A stretch of DNA of 64,000 nt from Apostichopus japonicus (taxonomy: Eukaryota; Echinodermata; Holothuroidea; Aspidochirotida; Stichopodidae): assembly GCF_037975245.1 (NCBI RefSeq), contig NC_092576.1, forward strand, positions 12,501 to 76,500, given 5' to 3'. This document shows positions 11,872 to 24,661 of the stretch, in pieces. Position 1 is the first letter of the stretch; each line of letters opens with the position of its first letter. The notes below the pieces were generated by a model. The model worked only from the letters and a program-made list of their open reading frames with translations, was not told the origin of the DNA and did no database searches. Both the position numbers and the translations under genes were made by a program.

Positions 11872-13178
11872 ATACTATCGTAGTTTCTCCATGATAGTCG
11901 AGGAAGATAGGATTACAGTTAATAAGAGATGTATTCAGATATGAAGTTGTAGTTAGGTGATGGGATTTCTGTTTCAGAAGAACTTGGTTATGTACTTTAT
12001 TTATGGTTATTAAAGTCGTTACTCTGAGAAAAATTGCAATTTTTAAGCTGAATAATATAGAGGATATACGGATTGATAAGTGTACCATTTTCAAAGAAAA
12101 CCACGAACTACTTGCAGGTGATTTGATGAATTGCCTGCAAAAAAAAAAACCTAATGCATTCAAGGAAAATACAGGGAATGACTTATCGTCACCAAAAAAA
12201 AAACATTTAAATCATTTTAAGAGAAATCTGTTACTAAAAGGTAATCATAACAATAATAATAATAAATGTTAATTTGTGCACCGCGTTTATCTAGCCGGAA
12301 ACTGCTCAGAATTGCAGAAGGAGCAAAGAACACAGTAAAAAAAAACATTTCAGTTATCAATATATGGGTAGTGTACAAAGTAAGGACTCTATTGTTCTTC
12401 CGAAAAGTGAGGTTCTTGTCGTAAGAATCTCTCCCCCTCCACCAAAAAATAGTGAAAGTGTATTGATAAATAGAAGCAACAAATAGTTGTACCTTTATGT
12501 ACAACATACATATATCCTGTTCTTAATTAACTAAATGCTTGGCAGTCGTAATTAAGCGCCGCACTGGAATTAGAATTGAAAACTCATCACGTGGATTTAC
12601 GGAGAATATTTAAACATGAGGCTGTGAACCAATACATCATCCCATCTCCTTACACTGTTTCCATAATATTTTCGTGGTTGGGCTTAAACTGGTCGTTTGA
12701 ACATTAACACACGTCTCCCGTATACATTCGGCTACAGGTACCAACAACAAACCAATGTCTAAGAATCATTTAGCACACTGCAACCTCACATATACAGAAA
12801 CCATGAGGTTACTCTACCTATCATACAAGAGGAACAAATTCATTCTGTTTTTGCTTACGATTCCAAAAGTATTTGGATTTTTCAGATTAAGAAATGCACA
12901 ATTTATTGGTACTAGTGATACTTTAGCAACTGCGCACAACTCGCGTCTTGGTATCAAGAGAAATAATAATGTAGTAGATCAATTGACCACATTACACTGA
13001 ATAGCTGAAGGATTTCAAATCTCATGATTTTGTCATTCCTAGTTTTCAGACTGTTACGAGGGCCCATTGTAGCCTAACGCTAGTCACTGCTAGTAAGGAA
13101 CCTAATGTTATTTATAGAAAGTATTTGAAATTGCCCTACGTGATAAATCATTATTTGAGAAATTGGGTCGGGTTACCG
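11872..13178. other. No gene seen
   Basis: AT-rich sequence with short open frames and A-runs. No domain, splice structure or repeat family is recognised. Confidence 0.4.
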
Positions 13179-14145
13179 TGTCAGAATGTGATAATACACG
13201 ATTGTTCTGGTATATTCCTTATGATGACGCGCTAGTCTCGGGTTGACGTCGGTTTACGTGAGATCGCGTGTAAGCTGTGCACTTCTTCGTGGATTCTCTG
13301 GAATGTTCGCGAGATGCGCAAAAGACTTCCGCGAAACGTAGAAACCAGGTCGCATTGTTACTCAGGTGTATCGAGAAAGATCTAGATGATTCTTGACATG
13401 GCGAATCGTATAAAAGCCCGCCCAGATCGGAGAGTTTCTCAGTTTCTGAACGAATACAAGCGACGACAAATATTAAACCATTCTACTGTATATCGTCAGT
13501 GCTCAACTACCAGTAGTTTCTGAGGGATTGAGATATCGATACCAAGATTGATTCTACACTTCCATTCAGAAGTTTGAAGAGGACTTTGCTGTGAAAGTAC
13601 AGTTTTCCAGTGTTTATTTCGGAGAAGGTGAAGAATTTCTGTCTGAGGAAGTTCGTTACGCCAGGAGTTGGTGGCTATAAAGCTGATTTTGGACTGACTC
13701 TGGTAATATTTAGTCGGCGAGAAGTTCGACTTGTGCTTCACTCTATTGTGGCTGGAAGTCCGTCTTCTATTTTGGAGCATCGCTGGAAAGAAGGTGACTG
13801 CTTTTTCTGGGATCGCGAGAAACTTCGTCGAGGACCAGTGAATTTCGCGGTACAACGGACCGAGAATCGTAGTCATCAAGGTCGTGGCCGCTGAGGGATA
13901 TCGCCGTTGGAAGAGACCAGCGTGTTTTAAAGTGTATCCTATCTTGTTAAGTTTGTGAGTAATTTTCTGTACATTTGTAATTACCACTTGTTGTTGTTGG
14001 TTCAGACTCCATTGTTCAATATAGTTTACGTTCTCATTTAAAATCTCTAGACTCGTCAATTTGTCTGTGTTCCTTACGGAAACGAACCCAGGCTTGTGTC
14101 TCGTTAAAAATTAGTTATCGAGACCTCTCGCATTCCAACGTAACA
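13179..14145 (+). mobile_element. Possible solo LTR (Gypsy-like)
   Basis: A block more GC-rich than its surroundings runs from TGTCAGAATG to CGTAACA. It contains a strong TATA motif (GTATAAAAGCCC at about 13410) followed by a likely transcription start region, as in LTR promoters. No internal retroelement genes and no matching second copy are in the window, so a solo LTR is the best reading. Exact ends are uncertain and no clear target duplication was found. Confidence 0.4.
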
Positions 14146-14309
14146 AGACTAATATGAAACAGTCACGGTCATAAGAATGATGTGTTAAGAATCCTTTCGG
14201 TTAGCTCTCCATGGTTTACACCATCTCGTATTGTCTGTCATTGGAAGAACATGTAGAATCTACGATTGCTGATTTCAACCCATAAACGGATAGAGTCTTC
14301 CTCGAATTA

Positions 14310-17300
14310 CTAACATTGATATTTCAAATGTAGTAAACCTTGAGAATGTCTTGACTCTAAAATTCCATGTTCAGTCTCGAAATTATGAGCCCATGATTTA
14401 TACCTGGTGAAACTTTTATCGTAATAATGGCTCCGTATCTCTTTATCAAATGGATCTCTTTCAAAAGGATAAAACCCAAAAAGAGTAATTTCCTCACAAA
14501 TTGATTCTGCTAATGCAAGCATGTAGAGGCCCGACGACGGATACCGCCACATATTGTACTTCCTGTAACAAAAGATAAATGAGAGTTAACCAATATGAGA
14601 AAGAAAGGTCTTTGGGTGTTTCTGTAGGTATTCACTACAAACCTGTAGCAGAGAATTATCTCATTGGAATCATGACCATCAACAGAATATATTAAGACTA
14701 AGTTTCATAGTTTCCTAACCAAAACTGTGCACTGACATTAACAGATCGTCGCTACGTTATCTTTGTCTTCTAAGAAAGAAGAAAAGTCTTCTGTCTTTAT
14801 GTGTGAACAATTTCCAGGTAAATTAGGCAAACTTTGAATCTTTCGTTACGAACGGTAAGCAAGTGATATACACAAATGTAAAGAAAATGTGTCATTTTGC
14901 TTGAAAAATATTGGATTAAATACCTGCATGGAACATAACTATTTCCACGCACAAATAATGATGATGATCCCAATTAGATAATTCTCTACTACAAGTTTGT
15001 AGTGAATGACTACATAAACACCGTAGGACTGTGTTTTTTTTTACTTTCATCAAATAGCTGAAAAGTAATATGTCTACTTGTGTGCAAATATTATAAGCGA
15101 ATTTGCGAATTTAATATGCTAAACGCTATTTCACAGTGTGATGACATTTTCTCACTGAGCTTTATCTAGCAAGCTCAAGCCTTAGATAACGCATTTATAC
15201 ACAATGCATTTACTTTGCAAAAGACAACTTTGCTGATGAACTTGAAAAATTCGTTTTCATACTGCTTACCATTTTATGTTTCGGTAAATATCTATCAAGC
15301 TGTATGCAATATGAATACTAAAGTTGTTCTTCTTCAATCCTCTGACAATACTTTTTAATTGCGATATGTGCTTCTCGGTATTTTTGGGATACCATAGAAT
15401 CGTGTTCCTGAAATGTTTTAATGTTTTCATGATTTCTATCTCTCTGTCGTCACGTGGTCCCCGTGACAGCACTTCAGCAAGTACGTTGATCATAACATCA
15501 TTCAACAGCATCATATCCGTTTTGGTCCCGACGTATGACTCATATTCAATCACGGGTGCCATATTTCCTCTGATAACAAAATCAAAGGAGTCAATAGTTC
15601 TTCCACATTTGCTCTGCAATAGAATACCACTGTTTCCTACCAGTGCACATTTCTTATGTCTCGTTAAAGTTGCATATAAAGGATCAAAGTCAGAAATTGG
15701 GCATGGAAGTATCTTTGGTTGGGAGTTTGAAGGATGTGGCAGCAAAAACTTTTCAATGAAATTGTTGCTGCAGTGGTCCATTTGCCGGAAAACCTCTTCA
15801 CCAGTCAGAGGCGTTTGAAATACAACTAATGTATAGTCTTTTTCAAAACAATTTTTGTAAGATCTGTGAAATAAAGTAAAAGAGACAAACTAATCCATCG
15901 TTTGAATGACAATAAACACTATCAGCCATACTTAGGATATTATAATTATTACAAACTCTATGATAGATGGTACACTATCAGCCATACTTAGGATGTTATA
16001 ATTATTACAAACTCTATGATAGATGGTACACTATCAGCCATACTTAGGATATTATAATTATTACAAACTCTATGATAGATGGTACACTATCAGCCATACT
16101 TAGGATATTATAATTATTACAAACTCTATGATAGATGGTGTGGTGTGTCACATTTATAGAATTAGATGCAGATGATATGTTTTAATTTCTATTGGGAAAT
16201 GTTTGTTGGTCTTACGACTAAGTGAAATAATAGATCAGTTCTCTTAAACGTTATATTTAACATCTTTTGATATGGAATATATGATCAGTTTCAGTATGTT
16301 ATATCGGATGCTGCCACGCTCACCCTCTGCTAGCCAGGGACGTCGCTAGACGGGGGTGTGGGGTGTCTCACCCCCCCCCCTCAAACTTGGTAAAACTGAC
16401 GATAGTTGGGAAATTTGAGTGCGACATTCGGAATTTCCGACTGTCCCACTTAATTTACCTGGGCTTATTCATATATTCCTGTGATTGTGAATTGAAAATT
16501 TTCGGTCAAATTTGACCTTTAATCGGTCATATTTACCACGTTTTCCTTGCCACTATGAGAAATTGTATCTCGCGATCCTTATGCTCCACCATACAAAACT
16601 TCGTATGATTTTGAATACTTTAAGAAAAATGCCTAATAGAACTACTGTACAACGTCCGCCAGCTTCAGTTCGGTTTATTTACGTACTAATTTTGCTATTG
16701 GGTAGGTTGACCCTGTTCGCTAGCTTCAAGTAACTTCAGGATATATATATATTGTCTGTATGGTATACAAACGCTCAATGCTAATCTACCGAAGCTTAAA
16801 GTGCCATCAACATATGAAAAACTTTGCCTTATAAGTTGACATTTTTTCAGTGAATTGTTTAGATAACAAGATAAAAATATTATCAAATATCAGAAAAATG
16901 TTGGATTGCTCAGTTGCTTTAACTGAGCAATTCAACATTTTTCTCCAAATGTTTAATTGACAACTTATCATATCTCGTCAATTGGACATTTTGCTGCAAA
17001 ATGTTCAATTGTTCACTTCATTCCTTCTGAGCAATTGAAACATTTTCTGCAAAATGTTTAATTGACAACTTATCGTATCTCGTCAATTCAACATTTTGTC
17101 TGCAAAATGTTTAATTGTTCACATCATTCCAACTGAGCAATTGAACAATTTTCTGCAAAATGTTTTATTGACAAATTATCGTATCTTGTCAACTCAACAT
17201 TTTTCTGCAAAATGTTTAATTGTTCACTTTTTCCCAAATGCTCAGTTGGAATGAAGTGAACAATTGAAAATGTTTTCATGTGAGTGATAAATAGCCCCGC

Positions 17301-19098
17301 CTCCCCCCCCCCCCCCCAAAAAAAGAGAAAATATTATTAAGTGCGCTAGGAAAAAGCACTGTATTTTTGGGTCATTCACTATGTAGTCGAAAATAATTTT
17401 TTGGAAAAAGTTATTATTACGATAACAGTTTTCCCTCTGTTACATTAACATAGCTTTTGTTGTTAGTAGGCTATGTAGCCTTCAAGCAGATAACTTATAC
17501 TCAGTTGCTTACTTGCTTAACCAGAGTGATTAATACGTTTGTGAAGTGAGGGCCAGTGGTACAACTGTATCGAAAAAAGTTCGGAACAAAAGTGCAGTAC
17601 CGAAAGACGCGGTGTCTGACTGACACTGACCGTATCGTTGACAAGTAGCGCAGCAGAATGGGAGAAGGGGGGAGGGGGGTACAAAGCAGCAGTCGGAATT
17701 TTCTGGCTCAAAACCCATCCAGTTGGAATTTCAGCCAATCCCCCCCCCCATCCCCAACCATCAGGCCTTAGCTACGTCCCTGCGTCTAGCATACAGTAAA
17801 AAATTGTGGAATCATTCGAGAATATTAAAATAAATTTGGATACAGATTGTTTATCGAATTTACTATTTACTTCCTAACATTAGAGAGTGCTAAAGACAGA
17901 GTTTGTATCCTGCCGAATAAATAGTGGTAAGAGATGGTTAGACGTTTTCGCTTTTCTCTACAAAGTTACATAGCATCGAAACAAGTAAATTAATAACACT
18001 TGCTTCTGGAAATGGCTGAGGAGTATCAAAGTAAGAACAGTTATACATGTTAAGCACTATAATCTCCTTCACTTAAATTCTCTGTGATATTCATCGAATA
18101 TTCATTGTGTAGCCATCTCGGGAAAATATGTCCTGTAGTCTTAAACAGTGTTGTGAAGTACACAATATCACTTTCTATGCATCGACGACCATACGTAATG
18201 TATACATTGTATAGTATAAAATTAAACTAAAGGACCCAAAATGGTTTTTTTGGTATATCAGCCTCACTTTTTTTATTTGCAAGTTAAAGATTTAATTTTA
18301 ATGACGGTTTTATCGATTACTCGAATTTGTAACTTCAAACCTTTCAAACGACATATACATGCATTGCCTAACCACACTTTTTAGATACATTACCGTGGAA
18401 TAGTTTGATAGGTTATGCGACGAACCCTACGTGTAATGAAGTTGGTTGTTTGGTTTCGAATTGGGTTCTGCTTATTACGTTTCTCATTATTTCGTGCGCT
18501 CAAAGGATCATTTAAATTTTACTATTGCGTAATAGCACGTCCGTAAGCATCATTATGGTATACGCCCGATATTTGGTGGCCTTACTATAAAACCCAGGTG
18601 GGGGATATTAAAAATAAAACAATATGTTGTTTTAGGTGATTCATTTGAGATTCAATAATAAATAAAATGTATCTGTTGACGTATATGGGAACCTAGTTCT
18701 TAACAATCTGCTATTATACAGAACGAGACTTAAACCGTTCATAGAAAGTTTGAATTCTTGTCTATAACATGTTTCACTCTCCAATTAATACTGAAGTTGC
18801 CTATACGTTGTCCATCATATATACTCATATATGGTGGAAGGTTAATTTACATATATATCAACATAGGCATATGCGTAGGCTTAGGCAGACTGCTACACTG
18901 TGATCAATATAAAAACAATAGACTATCAGCTATGTCCAGAAACCCATGTATTACTTACTTGTCACATAGAACATCACATGAACGAAAAACATAACATTCT
19001 CTGTCCGAAGTACTGAATAGAAAAATCCACAATGCAAAAGCGATAACCCCAAAGATTGGGAGTATTCCATGGCAGAGTTTCCTTAACCACCTGTTCAT
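14310..19098 (-). CDS. Alpha-2,8-sialyltransferase (ST8Sia group, GT29 family)
   Basis: Three minus-strand exons, 19098..18959, 15863..15270 and 14562..14310, join in phases 2 and 2 with GTAAGT/GTAAGC donors, giving 328 residues. The enzyme would transfer sialic acid from CMP-sialic acid to glycans in the Golgi lumen. A short basic tail (MNRWLRK) and one membrane segment (about residues 12-28, ILPIFGVIAFALWIFLF) make it a type II protein. The L motif starts at about residue 119 (KKCALVGNSGILLQSKCG) and keeps both cysteines used in ST8Sia disulfides. The S motif begins PSSGLYMLALAESICEEI (253-270). The VS motif is H304-x4-E309. The protein ends in Cys, as ST8Sia enzymes do. The usual RCN in the L motif is RGN here. 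An in-frame Met 25 residues upstream is possible but would give an unusually long tail. Substrate class cannot be read from sequence. Gene symbol is left blank because the member is not identifiable. Confidence 0.88.
15917..16140. repeat. 56-bp tandem repeat, 4 copies
   Basis: The unit beginning CACTATCAGCCATACTTAGG recurs at 15917, 15973, 16029 and 16085 with almost no divergence, so the array is young. It lies in intron 1 of the sialyltransferase gene, about 50 bases beyond the exon 2 acceptor. Confidence 0.97.
16335..17782. mobile_element. hAT-like MITE with expanded interior
   Basis: The ends CAGGGACGTCGCTAG and CTTAGCTACGTCCCTG form an imperfect inverted repeat, flanked by 8-mers CTGCTAGC and CGTCTAGC that match at six of eight positions. 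No transposase is seen. A second, shorter copy of the same family lies at 40195-41028 in the opposite orientation. This copy is longer mainly because of an internal tandem array at 16890-17270. It sits in the sialyltransferase intron 1. Confidence 0.72.
16890..17272. repeat. ~105-bp tandem repeat with internal inverted motifs
   Basis: About three units with period 105-106 carry ATTGACAACTTATCGTATCT and AAAATGTTTAATTGTTCAC. The motif CAATTGAACATTTT and its complement alternate, so the array can fold into hairpins. It is inside the hAT-like element and absent from the copy at 40195. Confidence 0.8.
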
Positions 19099-19173
19099 CT
19101 TGTATTCAACTAATAGCCGTATTATGTTAATACATATCGCGTAAGCTACCATACCTGTGTATGTCCATGGCAA

Positions 19174-19911
19174 ACAAAGGAGTGCTATGTATAAATAGTG
19201 TGTAGTTTTATTACAACTGAAGTCAGTTACAGGTTATGCTGACTTAAGCAAAATGAAAAGTATATCAGTTACGGCAATTTATATCAAAATAGACCTGACC
19301 ATAATAAGACATCACGTAAGGTAGTCTTTGTTTTCAAACTATTTATGTAAATAATCGTCTTACTAATGAGATGAATTCTTAAATATTGCAGTCTATATTG
19401 TACGAATACAGCGTGACTCTGTAACTCGTGTCTTCTGTTTACTCTCGATATTGACTTTAAAAGGATCTGATCCGCCATTTTGCCCTTATTTTCCGCATTA
19501 ATCATTTCATCTACCGACCTGACGATCTAAAGTCCTTTCATCTGTGAGATAATTTGAAGGGCAATGGCTGATGAAAAAGAAGCATCATACTACCAACGGT
19601 CTCAATATATCCTCATGTCAATATATTACAAAATACTATAGAAAACCATGTTTTATTTGTCGTTTCTCAGGAGCTGACCCTCGGGCCGTGTACTAGAATA
19701 CGAGGCCCATTCAATAACTGTATAGTAAAGAGATGTTTTTCTTTCAAACTATAGAAGTGGTGATTAAATGTATTCCACAACACTGGAGATGTTGAAGATA
19801 TACAATGTACGTATCACGGTCCCTTTGTGGAGTATTGTGTCTGCCTTATACCAGTGGGTAACGCGGGTAACCTTTGGTTAGGACTATACTAAGATGACTT
19901 ATTAGCCACTA
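19174..19911. other. 5' flank of the sialyltransferase gene; nothing else supported
   Basis: Upstream sequence of the minus-strand ST8Sia-type gene. No TATA box at a convincing position and no upstream coding exon were recognised. A non-coding first exon cannot be excluded. Confidence 0.35.
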
Positions 19912-22900
19912 CACTGAAAAAATAAACTAGTCAATATTGCCACGGACTAACGTTAACTTAGTCTGTAACGTTAGTCAATGCACCCGGACTAGCAAAAATC
20001 TTCGTTTCATCGCTGCTTCTTAGTCAGTTTACACTGACTAAGGAAAATATAATCGCAGCTTAGTCGGTGGCGACGGACTAAGGTATTTTAACCCATGGAC
20101 TAAGAACGATACGGACACCCGATTTACGCCATAATCGTAGCTTAGTCGGTGTCGACGGACTAATGTATTTTAACCCACTTCGATTCACTTCAATTTGGAA
20201 ACCGAGAGGCAACGGCAGCTTGCTGGACTTGGCATAGTTTCATACGATCACTCTAAGCAACTTTCAACCGTAAATCACCCAAGAAGGTCTTTAGAAGAAT
20301 GGAGGTATTAACCGCCATCATCGGCCTACCTGTTATTCCTTTAACTTGAAGGTAAAATTAAAGTTAATTGTTAGGCCACTGGCACTAGTACTGTATTATG
20401 GTTAGTGTAACGCTACCGTTGTCACGCTGGAGTTTCGCAATACACAAGTGCAATGACAGTGAGTAGCCTATAGGCTTCTACTGGGTACTGCAGTGCATTC
20501 TCAACACTAAAGTGTGCATTCTAAACACCAATTAACAATGTGTTATGTGTGTATTGGGCTAGATTGAACAGTGGCACATTGTCTTCTAATTTATTCCCAA
20601 ACAAATGCTGGAACTATAAGTCTCAATAGTTTATTTGAAGTCTACACTCATCTGGTAAAGATTTCATGTAATTTCCCATGTGAATCTAAATGGGTAGGCT
20701 TTGTGATATTGAATAAGCAAGGCTAGACCTTCAAACGTACAGTCACAGTAGGCTGAACAAATTATGTTGGCTTAGTCAACGGTATTATATGTTGCGAGCA
20801 GTCAGGATGCACGCTTCAGTTCTATTTAACCTTTTCATTTATCATTTTTTAGTATTTAATTTCCGGTCACGCCCAGGAAACAATTGCGACATTCCTTCAC
20901 GGTCGACTTGTTTACTGTAAGAAGTATTAACCGTTTTTTCTCAGGAAAGCTTGATAGTCTGAAGTTATTATAACATGTGCTTTTAGTATACTGCCAAAAG
21001 AGTAAGTTGTTGTATTTGTATTGATATTTTATGTAGAAGTAACGGAAAATTTAGTATGTTTAGTTTGGTCTAATTGCACGTTTTTTTCTGTCCAATGTAG
21101 TGCAGGGTTCACTTGCGCGAATTCAAATTATTCTGTTTATGTATATGTATATGCATCGATTCGTAGATTATGATGTTTTTTGACATTTATTTGTAATTCA
21201 AGCATATCTGTTTAGTAGCAAAGTTTAAAGGTTAAGATTAATTAGTTTTCTCTTTTTGATCCTAGATTGAATGAAACTCATTGACGTAAATAATAGATCA
21301 GATGATACAATTTAACGCAGTTGCTAAAACTCTGGGTATTCTCTAGTCTTCGCCGGTCCATTATGTACTTCAGTACTACTAGTAAGACTAAATCAAAACG
21401 ACCGAAAGACAAACTTAGTGTAACAAATACTGATTCTCCTCTAGCCTAGGTCTAAACAGGCTTGTTATGTGAGCAAGCAAAATAACAACTAAAACGATTA
21501 TGCCTATAAATAAGTTGGCTCAGTGCATTTCTGTTTCTAAAATTTTATATTTTTAAAGATCATAAAAACAAACAAAGATTTAGCCCATGTTTTATTAACT
21601 CTGTATTCTGGGCATTTGATTCTGGTTGCAATGGTGATGACACTCTTGTTCAAATTTTCAGCTTTATACAGTCTGCTTCAAACTTTGGGATTGTTTTTGA
21701 GACTATAGTGGAAGCAAATCTCATATAACTTTGTGGTGACAACTTTATTTAATTTTTTTTTCTTCAAATGATGAATACTTTGCTGTTTCTTTTTTCCAGC
21801 AGGAATTGAAAAGCCAAATATCTAAGTCAAGGGTGAGGTTTCCTGTCATGTACGACACCAGTGTGGGGGCAACAACAGAAGAGGAGAACTGTGTTATATA
21901 TGGCTTAAAGACATGTTTTAAGATGATATATTGGTACCCTTCGCAGAACAAAAGAGTTTATCCAATAAGTATAGTAAGAAGTATATATGAAGTGTTTTCC
22001 AGTAGTTTTCAACTGGTTACATCATGAGCTCATCTAGGTCAATGGGGGATGGACATTTTGGGGGTCTACTGGCAGGGGTACCCCACCAATAAAAATTACT
22101 GGCAATGCCCATCAGTTGTATCTGAAGTCCTAACCAACATTTTCCAGTAGGTTTCAAGTGGTTACCTCATGAGCTGACCTAGGTCAGCTTTGAGGGGTCA
22201 ATTATAGATCACTGGCAGGGGTACCCCACCACCAATAATTACTGGCAATGGCCATTTGTTGCTCTTGGGACCATACCTGACACATTGTACTTACTTTGAT
22301 GTGTTACCATGAAAACTGATCTAGGTTAGCTATCAGGTGACTTTAAAATTGCGATCCCAGCCACATCCACCACAGTCGGTTTGCCAGTCGTCTGGTTTCA
22401 TATACAGGAATGCACTGTGAACATTGTGATGTACAAGGCAATTGGTTACCTTCCAAGCTAACCAAACCCTCTGGGCTCCCGGTCTATTGGGATCATTATT
22501 AACATGATTAACATAATTATTAAGCTTTGAAAAATAACTTGGTGTTATGCTGTGCAAAGCTAATAATTATTTGGTAAAGCTGCTATTCCTGGCTTATAAT
22601 TTGAGGGACCTAAATTTAAATGTATACCTCCCAATATGTTATAAAATTTTAATGTAAATGTATGTTTATGATAATGTGAGTTATCATGTGCTATATCTGT
22701 ATCTGTGCTTACACGTATATCATATTGTCTGTTCACAGGTCAATAATGGTGCATATTTTGGCTTCCTGAAGACAAGTGGGAGGCCATTTGTAGTAAAGAG
22801 AAACACTATTTGTTCGTGAAGACTTAACTGGTGTCGATTTGGGGTACCACTTTAAAACGAAAGTCATGAGGAACCCTTGCCCAAGATTCATCTTTGCATT

Positions 22901-23460
22901 ATTGTGCAGTGCTATACTTTAGCCTTTCATGTTTGATCCATTAACTTTTCTTAACTTTGTTGGAATAAAATCGTATTTTCAGATTTTTGTTTACAGTGAT
23001 TTCTTCTCTATCCGTCGAAAGTCAGCCTTTTGTAGACATCAGAAGTTTTATCAGAAATAAATTCTGCCAGCGTACACTTTATTTGTGTTTCTTCTGCTCT
23101 CTTTTCTTTCAGTGATGCTAGTCAGTGAAACTAGTCAGTCGATACCGACTAAGAAAGGTTAGTCGGGAGAGGCACCATCCTGACTAATGTAAAACCTGCT
23201 ATAAACTAGTCGGTGGCTCATATAAATTAGTCGGTAAAGACCGACTAATGTCACCAACTAATGTAACTGACTAATATACATTTACCGACTAAGAAATTGT
23301 TGATCTCCTAAGCTGACGTACTAAGATGACCGACTAAGAAATCCAACTGACTAAGGAATAAATTAGTCGGTATAGCAACTGACTAAGGCTATGTTAGTCG
23401 GGAGAGGCACCAGATGGACTAACGTTATGTTAGTCGGTGAACCAATTTAAGTTTTCAGTG
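19912..23460. mobile_element. CACTG-ended DNA transposon with subterminal repeats (EnSpm/CACTA-like)
   Basis: The element begins CACTGAAAAAATAAACTAGTC and its right end reads, inverted, CACTGAAAACTTAAATTGG; it is flanked by TA on both sides. Clusters of a short motif (GACTAA / TTAGTCGG) fill about 19950-20170 and 23110-23440, the subterminal-repeat layout typical of CACTA elements. The interior contains possible exon-like pieces after CAG acceptors at about 21801 (ELKSQISKSRVRFPVMYD) and 22740 (VNNGAYFGFLKTSGRPFVV), whose family I do not recognise. No DDE catalytic domain is visible. Superfamily is tentative because only TA, not a 3-bp duplication, is seen. Confidence 0.65.
21995..22275. repeat. 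~142-bp direct repeat, 2 copies
   Basis: Two imperfect copies begin TTTCCAGTAG (about 21998 and 22140) and share CTGGCAGGGGTACCCCACCA and a CTAGGTCA block. They lie inside the CACTG-ended element. Confidence 0.7.
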
Positions 23461-24600
23461 TACAATGTTATGAAAGACATAATAAAAAGTGATTGTTACG
23501 TCACTAGTATACGTCATAGTTTGCGATTAAATGGAAACACCAATGAAAATCATATCGGATCAGAAAAAAAAGTATAAAGATTTTTCTATAGACTTCCACT
23601 CTTGTCTTAAATTTATTTTCAATGTATTTTTATATATTATTAACATTCACACTTTTTAATTGAAATATATATCTGTTATCATTTTTTTGTCATTTCGATG
23701 TCATTTTTTGTCATTTCGATGTCAATTTTTGTAATTGAGTTATTGTATCCAAACATTTCGTTTTAATTGTTCGGTCTTTGAATTATTCGCTTAACGGGAC
23801 TACTACGTAAGCTAGAAATTGATTTTATACATAGAACGTTCTTCCATTGCATTATTGTATGACTAGCTTTGCAGGGTCGTTTTGGTATATCAAAGTCTAT
23901 GGGTATGGAAACAAAGCATCAACTGAGGTTAAGCCTATATTTACTGATCGATAAAGCTGTATTGTATATCACAAATCTACTAGGCGTATATAAATATGAA
24001 CTTTGCTCATCACGGTATATACGTGTGTAATGATGAGTTTTGGGAACACACACAACGACGCCATCTTAATTAAGAGAAAATTCATTTAGACAGCTGCAGT
24101 TTCATAAATATCTAGTGATATTTCTGAAATATAATGCCACGCTGATTGGAATAAATGTTAGCTGAGGTAAGTAAATAGATATATTAATCTTACTCATATA
24201 GTTTAAATCTAGAAAAAGACTGAGTTCATTGGCGTAGAAGGTCTAATGGAGGTTGAATGATCAGTAGTATATACTCAGGTATAATGAGCAACTGTATCAA
24301 CTAACGGGATTTGTGATGTTCTGAACAACAATATCAAAATTACTAAATATCACATCACCGAAACCGTCAGGCTTGTGGTAAAATTAATCATATTATTATC
24401 TACCTGTAACCATGCTAACAGAGGCAACAAACTAGTTATTATTATACATCATATAATATCAGTACTACAAAAGACCATATCACATGTTACGTCTGTTAAA
24501 CTGCAACTGCATTGACACAAATACTATGTACATTTTGCAACATGTTTCATAGTGACATACTAGTCTTACTTAATGTTAAAAAGCTATAATGGTATATGTT
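23461..24600. other. 5' flank of the NLR-like gene
   Basis: No coding exon is recognised. A candidate non-coding first exon could end at about 24165, where GCTGAG is followed by a consensus donor GTAAGTA; it would splice to the acceptor at 24659. A TATA-like GGTATATAC lies near 24014. Both are suggestions only. Confidence 0.3.
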
Positions 24601-24661
24601 AGAAAGAGGACGTATGGCTATCTCTGACAGACACAACTTTTGTTTCTTTCTTTTCATAGAG

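Noticed and set aside
13496-14059. 187-codon open frame on the minus strand
   Set aside because: It lies within the LTR-like block, antisense to its presumed direction, with no known domain.
15324-15818. 164-codon open frame on the plus strand
   Set aside because: Antisense shadow of the sialyltransferase exon 2.
15917-16140. Regular 56-bp repeats considered as a CRISPR-like array
   Set aside because: The units are contiguous with no unique spacers, and the host is an animal.
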